Source: Devosia marina (lineage in GTDB: Bacteria; Pseudomonadota; Alphaproteobacteria; Rhizobiales; Devosiaceae). Taken from it: DNA of 64,000 bases. The notes beneath the pieces are model-generated. The model was not told the origin of the DNA. It worked only from the letters and a program-made list of their open reading frames with translations, and did not search any database. Of this stretch, positions 1 to 9,778 are shown piece by piece. Where the stretch lies: NCBI RefSeq assembly GCF_009758415.1, contig NZ_WQRF01000003.1:372001-436000 (forward strand). The letters are read 5' to 3'. The first letter of the stretch is position 1, and every line of letters begins with the position of its first letter. A program made the position numbers and the translations under genes.

Positions 1-40
1 TGACGCCTTCTCTGGCCGATTTCAGGCTGCCTCACACAAG

Positions 41-70
41 CCCGCCGGATTCTTCCGGCGGGTTTCTTTC
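41..70 (+). terminator. Intrinsic terminator of a gene upstream of the window
   Basis: A perfect 9-bp stem, CCCGCCGGA (41-49) and TCCGGCGGG (54-62), with a 4-nt loop is followed by TTTCTTTC. The T-rich side faces right, so it ends a plus-strand transcript that enters from the left. The convergent glutathione transferase gene stops at 75. Confidence 0.8.
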
Positions 71-74
71 GTCA

Positions 75-695
75 TCAGGGCGTGGCGTTCGTCAGCCACT
101 CGGCCGCTGCCGGACGGGCCTTCATGCGATTGTAATAGGCTTCACAGGCCGGCATGGGTGCGTGCTCAAAGGGTATCGCGAACCAGCGGTGCAGCCCCAG
201 CGTGATCGCTATGTCGGCCAGCGAGAAGTCATTGCCCACCACGAAATCGCCGCTCTTGGCCAGATGGGCTTCGATGATGTTCATCTTGCCCGTCCAGGCC
301 GCGATATTGTCCGCCAATTTCTGACTGTCATCGAACCCCGGCGCCTTGCGAATGATCGACATAAGCGGATAGGCCCAGTTGGACCCCATCTCGTTATTCT
401 GCCAAAGCACCCACTGCATCACGAGGCCCTGCTGGCGCGCCTCCCCGGGCAGCAGCGAGCCCCCTGCCTTGCGGTTGAGATAGAGCATGATCGCCAGACT
501 CTCCCAGAGCACGAACTCCTCCTCGACCAGTACCGGCACCTGCGCATTGGGGTTGAGCGCCATGAATTCGGGCACCTTGGGATCGCGATTGGGCATGCCC
601 CAGTCTTCATGCTCGTAGGCAAGACCCAGTTCGCCCGCCGCCCAGGTGGCCTTGCGCACGTTGATGGACGTTACCCGCCCCAGAATCCGCATCAT
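75..695 (-). CDS. Glutathione S-transferase family protein
   Basis: The protein is about 206 residues, a normal length for a cytosolic glutathione transferase. The N-terminal thioredoxin-like half carries the conserved stretch NPNAQVPVLVEE followed by WESLAIMLYL, the glutathione-binding region. The helical C-terminal half contains GNDFSLADIAITL, the N-capping-box region of the family. Likely role: conjugation of glutathione to electrophiles or stress protection in the cytoplasm; the substrate cannot be read. An ATG at 701 is possible, but AGAGGTG lies 7 nt before the ATG at 695, so I chose the latter. It is divergent from the fliF operon and shares its 150-nt upstream region. Confidence 0.88.
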   Translation of the reverse strand: MMRILGRVTSINVRKATWAAGELGLAYEHEDWGMPNRDPKVPEFMALNPNAQVPVLVEEEFVLWESLAIMLYLNRKAGGSLLPGEARQQGLVMQWVLWQNNEMGSNWAYPLMSIIRKAPGFDDSQKLADNIAAWTGKMNIIEAHLAKSGDFVVGNDFSLADIAITLGLHRWFAIPFEHAPMPACEAYYNRMKARPAAAEWLTNATP

Positions 696-761
696 GTCCA
701 TTCACCTCTTGTTAACCCGACCCGGCAGTTCTTGCCTAAAATCGCAAGTTGCAACAGCCAG

Positions 762-777
762 TTAATACATTGTTTAC
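762..777 (+). promoter_or_regulatory. Candidate CtrA box upstream of fliF
   Basis: TTAA (762-765), seven bases, then TTTA (773-776) followed by C. This matches the CtrA consensus TTAA-N7-TTAA(C) at 7 of 8 core positions. It lies 74 nt before the fliF start. In Caulobacter the fliF operon is a CtrA target; binding here is an inference. Confidence 0.5.
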
Positions 778-822
778 CATCCACTAGGTAATTTTTGCCC
801 ATCGGTCATGGGGGCTCCTCGA

Positions 823-836
823 CCGTTTACAAACGG
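823..836. repeat. Small inverted repeat just before fliF
   Basis: CCGTTT (823-828), AC, AAACGG (831-836) forms a perfect 6-bp dyad centred 22 nt before the GTG start of fliF. It could be an operator or a hairpin in the 5' leader. No function is known. Confidence 0.35.
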
Positions 837-850
837 ACCGGGTCTGCCGC

Positions 851-2482
851 GTGGAAAGTCTAACACAACTCATCAACCGCATCGGCCTGCCGCGCATTGC
901 CGCCATGGCTCTGGTCGCTGTGTTGATGCTCGGCTTTTTCGGCTTCCTGATCATGCGGGCGCAGACGCCGAACCTGGCGCCGCTCTATTCAGGACTGAGC
1001 CTGGAAGATTCCTCGGCCATCGTCACAGAGCTGCAAACCCTCAACATTCCCTACGAACTGCGGGGTGAGGGCGACACCATTCTGGTGCCACGTGACCAAA
1101 TCACCACCATGCGCATGACGCTTGCCGGCGAGGGTCTGCCGACGCGCGGCCAGGTCGGCTATGAGATCTTCGACCAGCAATCGACCCTGGGTGCCACCAG
1201 CTTCGTACAGAACATCAACAATGTCCGGGCGCTCGAAGGCGAGTTGGCCCGCACCATCGGCTCGCTCAACCGAATCACCGGCGCCCGCGTGCATCTGGTG
1301 CTGCCCGAGCGCGAATTGTTCCGCCGCGAACGCCAGGACCCCTCTGCCTCCATCGTCCTGACCACTCGAGGCGAATTGTCCACCGGAGAAATTCGCGCCA
1401 TCCAGCATCTGGTGGCCTCGGCCATCGAAGGGCTGACACCAAGCCGTGTGTCCATCGTCGACGAACAGGGCACCCTGCTGGCCTCGGGCACGGGCGAGGA
1501 CGTCGCCGGCGTCATGACCGCGCAGAATGACGAGCGCACCCTGGGTTTCGAAAACCGGATGCGGACGCGGGTCGAGGACATGCTGGCCAATGTTGTCGGG
1601 GCTGGTCGCGCGCGCGTCGAGGTTGCCGCGGAACTGGACTTCAACCGCTCCACCACAACTCAGGAGCTATTCGATCCCGAAAGCCAGGTGGTGCGCTCCA
1701 CCCAGACGCGGGAGAGCGAGAACCTGTCCGGCGGCAATAATGGCCAGGTGACGGTGGCCAATGAACTGCCTGGCGCCAATCAGAACAATGGAGCGGGCGG
1801 CGTCACCGAGCAGGGCACCTCGACCGAGGAGGTCATCAACTACGAAATTTCCAAGACCACCCAGACCGCTGTGACCGAGGCCGGAGCCGTCAAGCGCCTG
1901 TCTGTGGCGGTGGTGGTCGACGGCACCTATACCGACGATGGTGCGGGCAACATGGCCTACACCCCGCGTACTGCCGACGAAATCGCGCAAATCCAGACCC
2001 TGGTGCGCTCAGCCGTCGGCTTCTCGGCCGATCGTGGCGACAGTGTCGAAGTGGTTAACATGCAGTTCGCCGAGCGCCCCGAGCTGGCGCCGCTGGGCAC
2101 CGAGGCCGGCGCAGGCCTGCTCGACTTCACCCGCGATGACCTGATGAACGGCGCCGAGATGGCTGTGACCCTGCTGATCGCACTGGCCCTGGTGTTCTTC
2201 GTCATGCGCCCGCTGCTCAAGAAGGTCCTGACCCCCGAAACCCAGCCCCTGGCTCTCCCCGAGGCCGCAGAGGTCAGCCATCACGGCGTCCTGGGCGCCA
2301 ATGGACAGGTTATTCCGGAAATCGAGGAGGCCCCGCGCGACAAGACGCCTGCCTGGGTGGCCAACGCCAAATCCATGGGCGAAACCCAGCTCCAGACGCT
2401 TCAGACCGTCGGGGCGCTGGTTGAAGAAAACCCCAGACAGGCTGCGCTGATCGTGCGTGACTGGCTGGGCAACGCGGCGTAG
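851..2482 (+). CDS. fliF: Flagellar MS-ring protein FliF
   Basis: At 543 residues it has the usual FliF length. FliF builds the MS ring in the inner membrane, the base on which the flagellar rotor and export gate assemble. Membrane segments lie near residues 16-35 and 437-456, with the large periplasmic ring-building domain between them. It contains the YscJ/FliF signature region around GYEIFDQQ and the VVNMQF segment. The C-terminal tail (WVANAK...[14 protein letters not shown]) is the FliG-binding peptide. The start is GTG with no strong ribosome site. It leads an operon with fliG, fliH, fliN, flbD and flhA, the Caulobacter fliF operon order. A CtrA-like box lies upstream at 762. Confidence 0.97.
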   Translation: MESLTQLINRIGLPRIAAMALVAVLMLGFFGFLIMRAQTPNLAPLYSGLSLEDSSAIVTELQTLNIPYELRGEGDTILVPRDQITTMRMTLAGEGLPTRGQVGYEIFDQQSTLGATSFVQNINNVRALEGELARTIGSLNRITGARVHLVLPERELFRRERQDPSASIVLTTRGELSTGEIRAIQHLVASAIEGLTPSRVSIVDEQGTLLASGTGEDVAGVMTAQNDERTLGFENRMRTRVEDMLANVVGAGRARVEVAAELDFNRSTTTQELFDPESQVVRSTQTRESENLSGGNNGQVTVANELPGANQNNGAGGVTEQGTSTEEVINYEISKTTQTAVTEAGAVKRLSVAVVVDGTYTDDGAGNMAYTPRTADEIAQIQTLVRSAVGFSADRGDSVEVVNMQFAERPELAPLGTEAGAGLLDFTRDDLMNGAEMAVTLLIALALVFFVMRPLLKKVLTPETQPLALPEAAEVSHHGVLGANGQVIPEIEEAPRDKTPAWVANAKSMGETQLQTLQTVGALVEENPRQAALIVRDWLGNAA

Positions 2483-2487
2483 TAGCA

Positions 2488-3573
2488 ATGGCCCTGGTAT
2501 CTCAATCCAACGACGAAAAAGTCCCAGCTGGCGCCTCGGCGCCCGTGGGCGCGCAGCTTCAGGTCGGCGGCGAACAGCGGGTACTGACTGGCGATGAGAA
2601 GGCTGCCGCGCTCCTGCTTGCGCTTGGTCCCGACTACGGCAAGCCGATTTTTGACGAACTCGACGAACTCGAGGTGAAGCAGCTTTCCCGCGCCATGGTG
2701 CGGCTGGGACCGATTACCCAGGAAATGCTCGATGACCTGATGATCGAGTTCGTTACCACCATCTCGTCCAATGGCTCACTCTCGGGCAACACCGATTCGA
2801 CTGAGCGCCTGCTCCTGAGCTTTCTGCCCCAGGACAAGGTCGACGCCATCATGGAGGAAATCCGTGGCCCGGCCGGTCGTAACATGTGGGAGAAACTCTC
2901 CAACGTGCAGGCCGATGTGCTGGCCGCCTATCTCAAGAACGAATACCCCCAGACCATCGCCGTGGTGCTCTCCAAGATCGCCACCGAACATGCCTCCAAG
3001 GTGCTCGCCGTGCTGCCCGAAGAGCTGGCCATGGACGTGGTAGCCCGCATGCTCGGCCTCGACCCGGTGCAAAAGGAAATTCTCGAAAAGATCGAGATGA
3101 CTTTGCGCACCGAATTCATGTCGACCCTGAACCACACCAAGCGCCGCGACAGTCACGAACAGATGGCCGAAATCTTCAACGCCTTCGACCGCCAAACCGA
3201 GGCTCGCTTCATTACCAATCTCGAAGAGGTCAATCGCGACGACGCCGAGCGTATCAAGCAGTTGATGTTCACCTTCGAGGATCTGGCCAAGCTCGACATG
3301 TCGGCGATCCAAACCCTGCTCTCCAAGCTCGACAAGCGCGAACTCGCCCTGGCGCTCAAAGGCGCCAACGACTCGGTCAAGGACAGTTTCTTCAACAACA
3401 TGTCGAGCCGCGCCGCCAAGATGCTGCAGGACGACATGGCCGGTATGGGTCCCGTGCGCCTTAAGGATGTCGACGAAGCCCAGACCCGCATGGTCGCCAC
3501 CGCCAAGGATCTCGCCGCCAAGGGCGAAATCCTGATCATGAAGTCCAAAGCCGACGATCAGATGATTGCGTGA
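2488..3573 (+). CDS. fliG: Flagellar motor switch protein FliG
   Basis: The protein is 361 residues. FliG is the rotor protein that transmits stator force and binds FliF through its N-terminal domain. It shows the FliG core: [11 protein letters not shown] near residue 35, the middle-domain EHPQ-like motif (here [12 protein letters not shown]) and a charged C-terminal torque helix region ([10 protein letters not shown] followed by [19 protein letters not shown]). It starts 5 nt after the fliF stop codon. The roughly 30-residue N-terminal extension before the core is low-complexity and typical of alphaproteobacterial FliG. Confidence 0.97.
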   Translation: MALVSQSNDEKVPAGASAPVGAQLQVGGEQRVLTGDEKAAALLLALGPDYGKPIFDELDELEVKQLSRAMVRLGPITQEMLDDLMIEFVTTISSNGSLSGNTDSTERLLLSFLPQDKVDAIMEEIRGPAGRNMWEKLSNVQADVLAAYLKNEYPQTIAVVLSKIATEHASKVLAVLPEELAMDVVARMLGLDPVQKEILEKIEMTLRTEFMSTLNHTKRRDSHEQMAEIFNAFDRQTEARFITNLEEVNRDDAERIKQLMFTFEDLAKLDMSAIQTLLSKLDKRELALALKGANDSVKDSFFNNMSSRAAKMLQDDMAGMGPVRLKDVDEAQTRMVATAKDLAAKGEILIMKSKADDQMIA

Positions 3574-3577
3574 CACC

Positions 3578-4237
3578 ATGGCCCAACCCGCACGCTTCAC
3601 CTTTGACCTTGATCTCGAACCTCGCTCATCCGCCAAGCGGCAGGCGCCGACGCCCGTCCCGTCAATTCCCGAGGACGTGGTAGCCCAATTGATCGCCAAT
3701 GCGCGCGAAGAGGCCTATGCCGAAGGCCTCAAGGCCGGCGAGCAGAACGCTGCCTCCATGGCCGCCCAGACCATCGCGGCGGCGGCCGGCACGTTGGCAA
3801 CCCAGAGTATGGAATCGGCCAGGGCGCTTGACGCCGCCCGCGCCGACCATCACCAGCAGGCAGTGGAACTGGCCCTGAGCATTGGCCGCAAACTGGCGCT
3901 GCATCTGTTGGCGCGCTTTCCGCTGACCGAGCTCGAAGCGCTGATTTCCGAATGTCTGCCCAGTCTCAATGGCGTGCCCCATCTGGTGATACGTTGCCAT
4001 CCTGACCTGGCCGACGCCATCCGTGACACGGCCACCGCCCAGATGTCCCATTCCGGCTTTACCGGCCGTCTGGTTGTCATGGGCGACCCCGAAATTCGCC
4101 TTGGCGACGGCCGGCTCGAATGGGTCGATGGCGGCCTCGTGCGCGATATCGCCGACACCGCCCGCCAGGTCGATCACCAGATCGCCACCTATCTCGCTGC
4201 CCGCGCAAGCGGCCAAAGCAAGGAGAACGGTCAATGA
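3578..4237 (+). CDS. fliH: Flagellar assembly protein FliH/FlbE-like
   Basis: The protein is 219 residues with an Ala- and Glu-rich central helix (NAREEAYAEGLKAGEQ), the hallmark of FliH, followed by a C-terminal domain with LEWVDGGLVRD. FliH regulates the export ATPase FliI and delivers it to the export gate. Position between fliG and fliN matches flbE of Caulobacter. A GTG at 3566 overlapping fliG is possible, but the ATG at 3578 (MAQPARFTF) is a better start. The stop codon overlaps the fliN start as ATGA. The family is divergent, so the call rests on both context and sequence. Confidence 0.85.
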   Translation: MAQPARFTFDLDLEPRSSAKRQAPTPVPSIPEDVVAQLIANAREEAYAEGLKAGEQNAASMAAQTIAAAAGTLATQSMESARALDAARADHHQQAVELALSIGRKLALHLLARFPLTELEALISECLPSLNGVPHLVIRCHPDLADAIRDTATAQMSHSGFTGRLVVMGDPEIRLGDGRLEWVDGGLVRDIADTARQVDHQIATYLAARASGQSKENGQ

Positions 4238-4578
4238 CCGAGCCCGAAAACGACATCGACGCCGCCGAAGGCTTCAACCTCAGCGAAATGGATGCCCCCG
4301 AGCGCAACGGACGTGGAGAGGCGCATGTCGAGCGCACCGCCGCTGATCTTGAAGCGGTGTTCGACGTGCCTGTCCGCGTCTCGGTCGTTCTGGGCCGCAC
4401 CAAGATGCCGGTCTCAAGCCTGCTCAAGCTCGACACCGGCACGGTGATCGAACTGGACCGCCAAGTCGGGGAGGCGGTCGAAATCTTCATCAACGAGCGT
4501 CTGGTGGCGCGCGGCGAGATCGTGCTGGTCGAAGACCGGCTCGGCGTTACCATGACCGAAATCATCAAGCCGCAATAA
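4234..4578 (+). CDS. fliN: Flagellar motor switch protein FliN
   Basis: The protein is 114 residues and consists of a short acidic N-terminal tail and a SpoA/FliN C-ring domain: VPVRVSVVLGRTKMPVSSLLKL then GTVIELDRQVGEAVEIFINERLVARGEIV. FliN forms the base of the cytoplasmic C-ring and helps dock the FliH-FliI complex. The start codon overlaps the fliH stop codon (ATGA), indicating translational coupling. Confidence 0.96.
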   Translation: MTEPENDIDAAEGFNLSEMDAPERNGRGEAHVERTAADLEAVFDVPVRVSVVLGRTKMPVSSLLKLDTGTVIELDRQVGEAVEIFINERLVARGEIVLVEDRLGVTMTEIIKPQ

Positions 4579-4593
4579 GGGAAGACCACGATC

Positions 4594-5961
4594 ATGCGAT
4601 TGCTCATTATCGGGGCCCTGGAAGGCCAGCTTTCAACAGCAACCAAGATGGCCATGGATGGCGGCGCCAAGGTGGCCCATGCCCCTTCGATCGAAATCGC
4701 GCTGGCCTCGCTGCGCGCCGGCAAGGGCGCCGATCTGCTGTTGGTCGATGTGATGATGGACATTGCGGGGCTGATCGCGGGGCTGGAAGCCGAGCGCATC
4801 GCCATTCCAGTCGTCGCCTGCGGCGTCGAGACCAATGCGGCAGCGGCCGTCAACGCCATTCGCGCCGGTGCCAAGGAATATATCCCCCTACCGCCCGACG
4901 CCGAACTGATCGCCGCCGTTATCGCCGCCGTCGCCCGGGAGAGCTCTGATTTTCTCTACCGCGACCCCGCCATGGAACGTGTGGTCAAGATGGCCGAGCA
5001 GGTCGCCGGCTCGGAAGCCTCCATCCTCATCACCGGCGAGAGCGGCACCGGCAAAGAAGTCGTTGCCAAATATGTGCATGGCCGCTCCAAACGCGCCAGC
5101 AAGCCCTTCATCTCTGTCAATTGCGCGGCCATCCCCGAAGCGCTGCTGGAAAGCGAGCTGTTCGGCCATGAAAAGGGCGCCTTCACCGGCGCCATCGCCC
5201 GCCGCATCGGCAAATTCGAGGAAGCCTCGGGCGGCACCCTGCTGCTCGATGAAATCTCGGAAATGGACGTGCGCCTGCAGGCCAAGCTGTTGCGCGCCAT
5301 TCAGGAGAGGATCATCGACCGCGTCGGTGGCACCAAGCCCGTGCCGGTCGATATCCGCATTCTGGCGACCTCCAACCGCAATCTGAACGAAGCCGTGCGC
5401 GAAGGCAGCTTCCGCGAAGACCTGCTGTTCCGGCTCAACGTCGTCAATCTCAAGCTGCCGCCCCTGCGCGAGCGGCCCGGCGATATCATTGCCCTGTCCG
5501 AACACTTCGTCGCCAAATATGCCAAGGCCAATGGCCTGCCCCCGCGCAACCTTTCCCCCGAGGCGCGCGACGCGCTGGTCAAGGCGCCCTGGCCGGGCAA
5601 TGTGCGTGAGTTGGAAAACACCCTGCACCGCGCCGTTCTGCTTTCTTCGGGCGACATTATCGGCCCCGATGCCATCGTGCTGCCCGACGGCATGGGCCTG
5701 AGCGAAGCAGCCAGGGCGGCCTCCCCGGCCGCCCAGCTTGCCCAGACTGCCGAAGCCATGAACCGCGCTTTGGTGGGCCGCACCGTGGCCGATGTGGAAC
5801 GCGATCTGATCCTGGATACCCTCGACCACACGCTGGGCAATCGCACCCACGCCGCCAACATTCTGGGAATCTCGATCCGCACCTTGCGAAACAAGCTCAA
5901 CCAATATGCCGACGAGGGTGTGCATGTGCCCGAGCCGGGCGACAAGCGCGGCGCCGCGTGA
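4594..5961 (+). CDS. flbD: Sigma-54-dependent flagellar regulator FlbD
   Basis: The protein is 455 residues: an N-terminal receiver-like domain (1-115), a sigma-54 AAA+ activator domain (Walker A GESGTGKE at about 148-155, GAFTGA loop at 195-200) and a Fis-type helix-turn-helix near the C-terminus (NRTHAANILGISIRTLRNKL). It would activate late, sigma-54-dependent flagellar promoters. The receiver lacks the usual acidic pair after strand 1 (the N-terminus reads RLLIIGALEGQ) but keeps D52 and a lysine at the KEYIP site. Degenerate receivers are known for Caulobacter FlbD, which is controlled by FliX rather than by a kinase. Gene order supports the name. Confidence 0.93.
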   Translation: MRLLIIGALEGQLSTATKMAMDGGAKVAHAPSIEIALASLRAGKGADLLLVDVMMDIAGLIAGLEAERIAIPVVACGVETNAAAAVNAIRAGAKEYIPLPPDAELIAAVIAAVARESSDFLYRDPAMERVVKMAEQVAGSEASILITGESGTGKEVVAKYVHGRSKRASKPFISVNCAAIPEALLESELFGHEKGAFTGAIARRIGKFEEASGGTLLLDEISEMDVRLQAKLLRAIQERIIDRVGGTKPVPVDIRILATSNRNLNEAVREGSFREDLLFRLNVVNLKLPPLRERPGDIIALSEHFVAKYAKANGLPPRNLSPEARDALVKAPWPGNVRELENTLHRAVLLSSGDIIGPDAIVLPDGMGLSEAARAASPAAQLAQTAEAMNRALVGRTVADVERDLILDTLDHTLGNRTHAANILGISIRTLRNKLNQYADEGVHVPEPGDKRGAA

Positions 5962-5974
5962 GGCAGGCCATTAA

Positions 5975-8095
5975 ATGACCGACGTCCCGTCCGGCAAACC
6001 ACCAGGCTTTTCATTGCCTTCGATCGCGAAGGTAATCGAGACCCTGCGCTCGGGCGATATCGCGCTCGCCACTGGCGTCATGGCGCTGATCGTCATCCTG
6101 ATCGTGCCCATGCCGCCGATCCTGGTGGATATGCTGCTGGCCATCTCGATCGTCTTTTCGGTGATGATCCTGATGACGTCGCTGTTCATTCAAAAGCCAC
6201 TGGAATTCTCGTCTTTTCCGACCGTCCTGCTGATTGCCACCATGCTGCGGCTTGGTCTCAATCTGGCGACCACACGGCTTATCCTGTCCGACGGCCACAA
6301 TGGCACCGGCGCCGCCGGCAATGTCATCGAGGCTTTCGGCAGCTTCGTGACCGCCGGCAATTTCGTCATCGGCATCGTCGTCTTCATCATCCTGGTAATC
6401 GTCAATTTCATCGTCATCACCAAGGGCTCGGGACGTATCGCCGAAGTCGCGGCCCGCTTCAGCCTCGACGCCATGCCCGGCAAGCAGATGGCCATCGACG
6501 CCGATCTTTCGGCGGGCCTGATCGACGAGGACACCGCCAAGAAGCGCCGCGCCGACCTGGAAGGCGAAAGCGCCTTTTTCGGAAACATGGACGGCGCCTC
6601 CAAATTCGTGCGCGGCGACGCCATTGCCGGCCTCATCATCACCTTCATCAACGTTTCCGCCGGCATGCTGATCGGCATCATGCAGCAGGGTCTGGGCTTT
6701 CAGGAAGCGGCCAACAACTACACCCTGCTCACCATTGGTGACGGACTGGTCAGTCAGATTCCCGCACTGATCGTCTCGACCGCAGCCGGTATTCTGGTCT
6801 CCAAATCCGGCGTGACCGGCGCCGCCGACAAGGCCCTGTCGCTGCAGTTCACCGGCTACCCGCGCGCCCTCGGCATGTCGTCGGCCGTAATGGTCGCCTT
6901 GGCGCTGCTGCCCGGCATGCCCATGGTGCCGTTCCTGGCCCTGGCCGGCGGCGTCGGTTATGCCGCCTACCGTGCCGGCAGGGCGAAAGCCGGCCGCCAG
7001 GTGGAAGAACAGGCCGAAGAACTCGCCAAGTCAGCGCCCCCACCGCAACCTTCCGAGCCGCCCATCACCGACAGTCTCAAGATCGACGATCTCAAGCTGG
7101 AACTGGGCTATGGCCTGTTGAGCCTGGTCAAGGAAGACGAGCAGGGCAATGACCGGCTGACCGAGCAGATTAAGGCGCTGCGTCGTCAGCTTGCGCTCGA
7201 ACTGGGCTTCGTCATGCCGCCCGTACGCATTCTGGACAACATGCAGCTCGAGCCGAACGACTACAAGGTGCGCATCAAGGAAGTCGAGGCTGGTGCCGGG
7301 GAGGTTTATGCCAACCAGCTCATGGTGATGGACCCCTATGGCAACCAGATCGACCTGCCGGGCAATCACACCACCGAGCCCACTTTCGGCTTGCCGGCCA
7401 CTTGGATCGAACCAGCCCTGCGCGACGAAGCCGAACTGCGCGGCCTCTCGATCATCGATCCCTCGACGGTGATTTCGACCCATCTGACCGAAATCCTCAA
7501 GGCCAACGTCTCTGATCTATTGAGCTATGCCAATGTGCAGTCCCTGCTCTCGGGCCTGCCCAAGGATCAGCAGAAGCTGGTCGAGGACCTGGTCCCCGGC
7601 CAGATCACCGTGTCCGGCCTGCAGCGCGTGCTCCAGGCCCTGCTGTCCGAGCGCATCTCGATCCGGGACCTCTCGACCATTCTCGAGGCCGTGGCCGAAA
7701 TCGCCGGCAATGGCCGCTCCGTCGCCACCATCACCGAACATGTCCGCGCCCGCCTCGCCCGGCAGATCTGTGCCGCCAATCTGGGCAGTGACGGCAATCT
7801 GCCGCTGCTCACCCTTTCCCCGCAATGGGAGCGGGACTTCGCCGAATCCATGGCTGGTGACGCAGACAATCGGCATCTGGCCATGGCACCAAGCAAGCTG
7901 CAGCAATTCATCGGCGCTGTGCAGTCCGCCTATGAGCGCGCTGCCCAGCAGGGCGAATTGCCGGTGCTGATTACCTCACCCTCGATCCGCCCCCATGTCC
8001 GCTCGATCATCGAGCGTTTCCGCCCGCAGACCGTGGTGATGAGCCAGAACGAGGTGCATCCGCGCATCCGGCTCAAGACCGTGGGAAGCGTCTAG
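5975..8095 (+). CDS. flhA: Flagellar export gate protein FlhA
   Basis: The protein is 706 residues, as expected. FlhA forms the nonameric ring of the flagellar type III export gate. The N-terminal half holds about eight membrane segments and the FHIPEP signature region (PTVLLIATMLRLGLNLATTRLIL, split between residues about 80 and 105). The soluble C-terminal half binds export substrates and chaperones. It follows flbD by 13 nt and seems to be the last gene of the fliF operon. Its stop codon overlaps the stop of the convergent DUF305 gene. Confidence 0.97.
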   Translation: MTDVPSGKPPGFSLPSIAKVIETLRSGDIALATGVMALIVILIVPMPPILVDMLLAISIVFSVMILMTSLFIQKPLEFSSFPTVLLIATMLRLGLNLATTRLILSDGHNGTGAAGNVIEAFGSFVTAGNFVIGIVVFIILVIVNFIVITKGSGRIAEVAARFSLDAMPGKQMAIDADLSAGLIDEDTAKKRRADLEGESAFFGNMDGASKFVRGDAIAGLIITFINVSAGMLIGIMQQGLGFQEAANNYTLLTIGDGLVSQIPALIVSTAAGILVSKSGVTGAADKALSLQFTGYPRALGMSSAVMVALALLPGMPMVPFLALAGGVGYAAYRAGRAKAGRQVEEQAEELAKSAPPPQPSEPPITDSLKIDDLKLELGYGLLSLVKEDEQGNDRLTEQIKALRRQLALELGFVMPPVRILDNMQLEPNDYKVRIKEVEAGAGEVYANQLMVMDPYGNQIDLPGNHTTEPTFGLPATWIEPALRDEAELRGLSIIDPSTVISTHLTEILKANVSDLLSYANVQSLLSGLPKDQQKLVEDLVPGQITVSGLQRVLQALLSERISIRDLSTILEAVAEIAGNGRSVATITEHVRARLARQICAANLGSDGNLPLLTLSPQWERDFAESMAGDADNRHLAMAPSKLQQFIGAVQSAYERAAQQGELPVLITSPSIRPHVRSIIERFRPQTVVMSQNEVHPRIRLKTVGSV

Positions 8096-8589
8096 GGGCC
8101 ATCCACCGGCTGGGGCGCCAGCACGGGCGCGTCAGCCGGTGGCGGGTTGGCTTCCAGATCTGCAATCAGGGATTTCATCTCGTCGATCTCGCGCACCTGT
8201 GCGGCGATGATTTCGTCGGCCAGTTCGCGCACCCGCGCATCACGAATATTGGCATTGGTGCTGGTGAGCACGGCGATGGAGTGGTGCGGGATCATGGCGC
8301 GCATATAGTCCACATCGCCCACCAACGCCTGGCTGCGCACCAGAAACAGCGATCCGGCAAAGACCGCAATCGCCCCGGCAATGATGGCAAGGTTGACTGC
8401 ACGCCCCTTGTACATGGTCCACATGAACCCCAGCATGATCACAGCCATGACCGCGCCCATCAACAGCGCCATCCAGAGCCGGGTCTGGCTATAGAACAGA
8501 TGATCGGACTGGTATGTATTGAGATACATCAGCCCATACATGACCATGGTTGAGGTCGCGATCATCGCGGCAAAACGCAAATAGCTCAT
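8092..8589 (-). CDS. DUF305 domain membrane protein
   Basis: The protein is 165 residues with three likely membrane helices in the N-terminal half (residues about 5-85) and a DUF305 segment with DYMRAMIPHHSIAVL, the family's histidine motif, which in related ferritin-like helical proteins suggests metal binding. The C-terminus is Pro/Ala-rich. Function is unknown; some DUF305 proteins sit in copper loci, but nothing here points to copper. GGAGG precedes the ATG at 8589, which argues against the ATG at 8601. The gene converges on flhA with overlapping stop codons. Confidence 0.85.
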   Translation of the reverse strand: MSYLRFAAMIATSTMVMYGLMYLNTYQSDHLFYSQTRLWMALLMGAVMAVIMLGFMWTMYKGRAVNLAIIAGAIAVFAGSLFLVRSQALVGDVDYMRAMIPHHSIAVLTSTNANIRDARVRELADEIIAAQVREIDEMKSLIADLEANPPPADAPVLAPQPVDGP

Positions 8590-8645
8590 TGGGTCCTCCA
8601 TTCGGCACGAAGGACCAACGCATGTTGCCTGGCTTTGTTCAGGCC

Positions 8646-9107
8646 CTAATGGCGATGCACCGCGTTATAGCGCGCCAGCTCGTCCGCATCAGGTACCTGG
8701 AACAGTCCGATCCACTCCTTGATCTGCGCCATGGTGATGGGCGGGCTTTCGCGGCCGCGTCGGGTAACGCGCTCCAGCATGATCTCCGCGGGCGCGGTCA
8801 GCCAGATCAGCTCAACCCGCGCGCCCAGGGCCCGCGCATCTTCCAACAGAGCCAGCCGCTCTTGGCGCCCCCAGGTCCCCCATTCAATGATGACGCTGAG
8901 GCCGGCCGCGAGAAACCGCCGGCCCAGCCGCCATTGCATGGCCTCGATGCTGGCGCGCCGGTCCTCATCCCAGAGATCGAGCTTGAGTTCGTCCATCCAG
9001 GCGTCGGGCTCCATCCGCACGCCGCCGGTTCCGGCCTCCAGCGCGGCGGCTCGGGTCGATTTGCCCACCCCGGGCAGGCCCGCGATGATGAACAGCGTCG
9101 AGCTCAC
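8646..9107 (-). CDS. P-loop kinase-like AAA family protein
   Basis: The protein is 153 residues with a Walker A motif GLPGVGKST at residues 10-18 and the general build of small-molecule kinases such as zeta-toxin or chloramphenicol-phosphotransferase-like proteins. The substrate is unknown. The start is GTG at 9107, whose GTGA overlaps the stop codon of the upstream LysE gene, so the two are translationally coupled. The much longer open frame running upstream through the LysE gene is not coding. Confidence 0.75.
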   Translation of the reverse strand: MSSTLFIIAGLPGVGKSTRAAALEAGTGGVRMEPDAWMDELKLDLWDEDRRASIEAMQWRLGRRFLAAGLSVIIEWGTWGRQERLALLEDARALGARVELIWLTAPAEIMLERVTRRGRESPPITMAQIKEWIGLFQVPDADELARYNAVHRH

Positions 9108-9715
9108 CGCTGGGTCAGCGCCAGTTTTGCCCCCAGCATCACAAAGGCGGCCGCAAAGCTGCGGCGCATCCAGGTCAGCACCGCCGGGCGCGACATCACC
9201 TGGCCGCGAATTGCTGCGGCGAACAGGCCATACAGCGCGAACACCACAAAGGTCATGGCCATAAACACACCGCTCAATTCGAGCATCCGCATGACCGCAT
9301 TCTGCGTGCCCGTCGGCACGAATTGCGGCAGGAACGCGAAGAAGAAAATGGAGAGCTTGGGATTGAGCAGATTGACCAGCATCACCTCGGCGGCCATGGC
9401 GCCAAGCGGCTTTTTCTCCTGCCGTGCCTCGACCGATAGCGCACCGGTCTCCCGCAGCGTCGACCAGGCCATGTAGAGGAGATAAGCCACGCCGAGATAT
9501 TTGATGATATCGAAGGCCAGCGCGCTGGTGTGGAGCACCGCGGCCAGCCCGGTAATTGCGGCCAGCATGTGCGGCACAATGCCGAAGGTGCAGAACAGGG
9601 CCGCCCAGAGGCTGGCCCTGCCGCCCCGTCCAAGCCCGGTTGCAATGGTATAAATTGCCCCGGCGCCCGGCGAAATGACAACGATCAGCGTGGTGATCAG
9701 AAATTCTATGCTCAT
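9104..9715 (-). CDS. LysE/RhtB family amino-acid exporter
   Basis: The protein is 203 residues with about six membrane segments, the length and topology of the LysE/RhtB exporters. The N-terminal signature with SPGAGAIYTIATGLGRGGRASLWAAL matches the family (usually SPGP). NLLNPKLSIFFFAFLPQF is the second diagnostic stretch. It would export an amino acid or homoserine-lactone-type compound; the substrate cannot be read. It forms a two-gene unit with the kinase-like gene downstream. Confidence 0.92.
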   Translation of the reverse strand: MSIEFLITTLIVVISPGAGAIYTIATGLGRGGRASLWAALFCTFGIVPHMLAAITGLAAVLHTSALAFDIIKYLGVAYLLYMAWSTLRETGALSVEARQEKKPLGAMAAEVMLVNLLNPKLSIFFFAFLPQFVPTGTQNAVMRMLELSGVFMAMTFVVFALYGLFAAAIRGQVMSRPAVLTWMRRSFAAAFVMLGAKLALTQR

Positions 9716-9778
9716 CCGGCCCTCCCGCCTGTGCGGGCACTATGCCCGGCTCAAACGGGTTAGGCCAGAGGAGCCAGT

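Noticed and set aside
162..791. 209-codon plus-strand frame opposite the glutathione transferase
   Set aside because: It is antisense to a clear glutathione transferase gene and has no motif.
8646..9740. 364-codon frame that would fuse the kinase-like protein to an upstream segment
   Set aside because: The upstream part is the LysE gene read in a wrong frame. GTG at 9107, coupled to the LysE stop codon, gives a proper P-loop protein.
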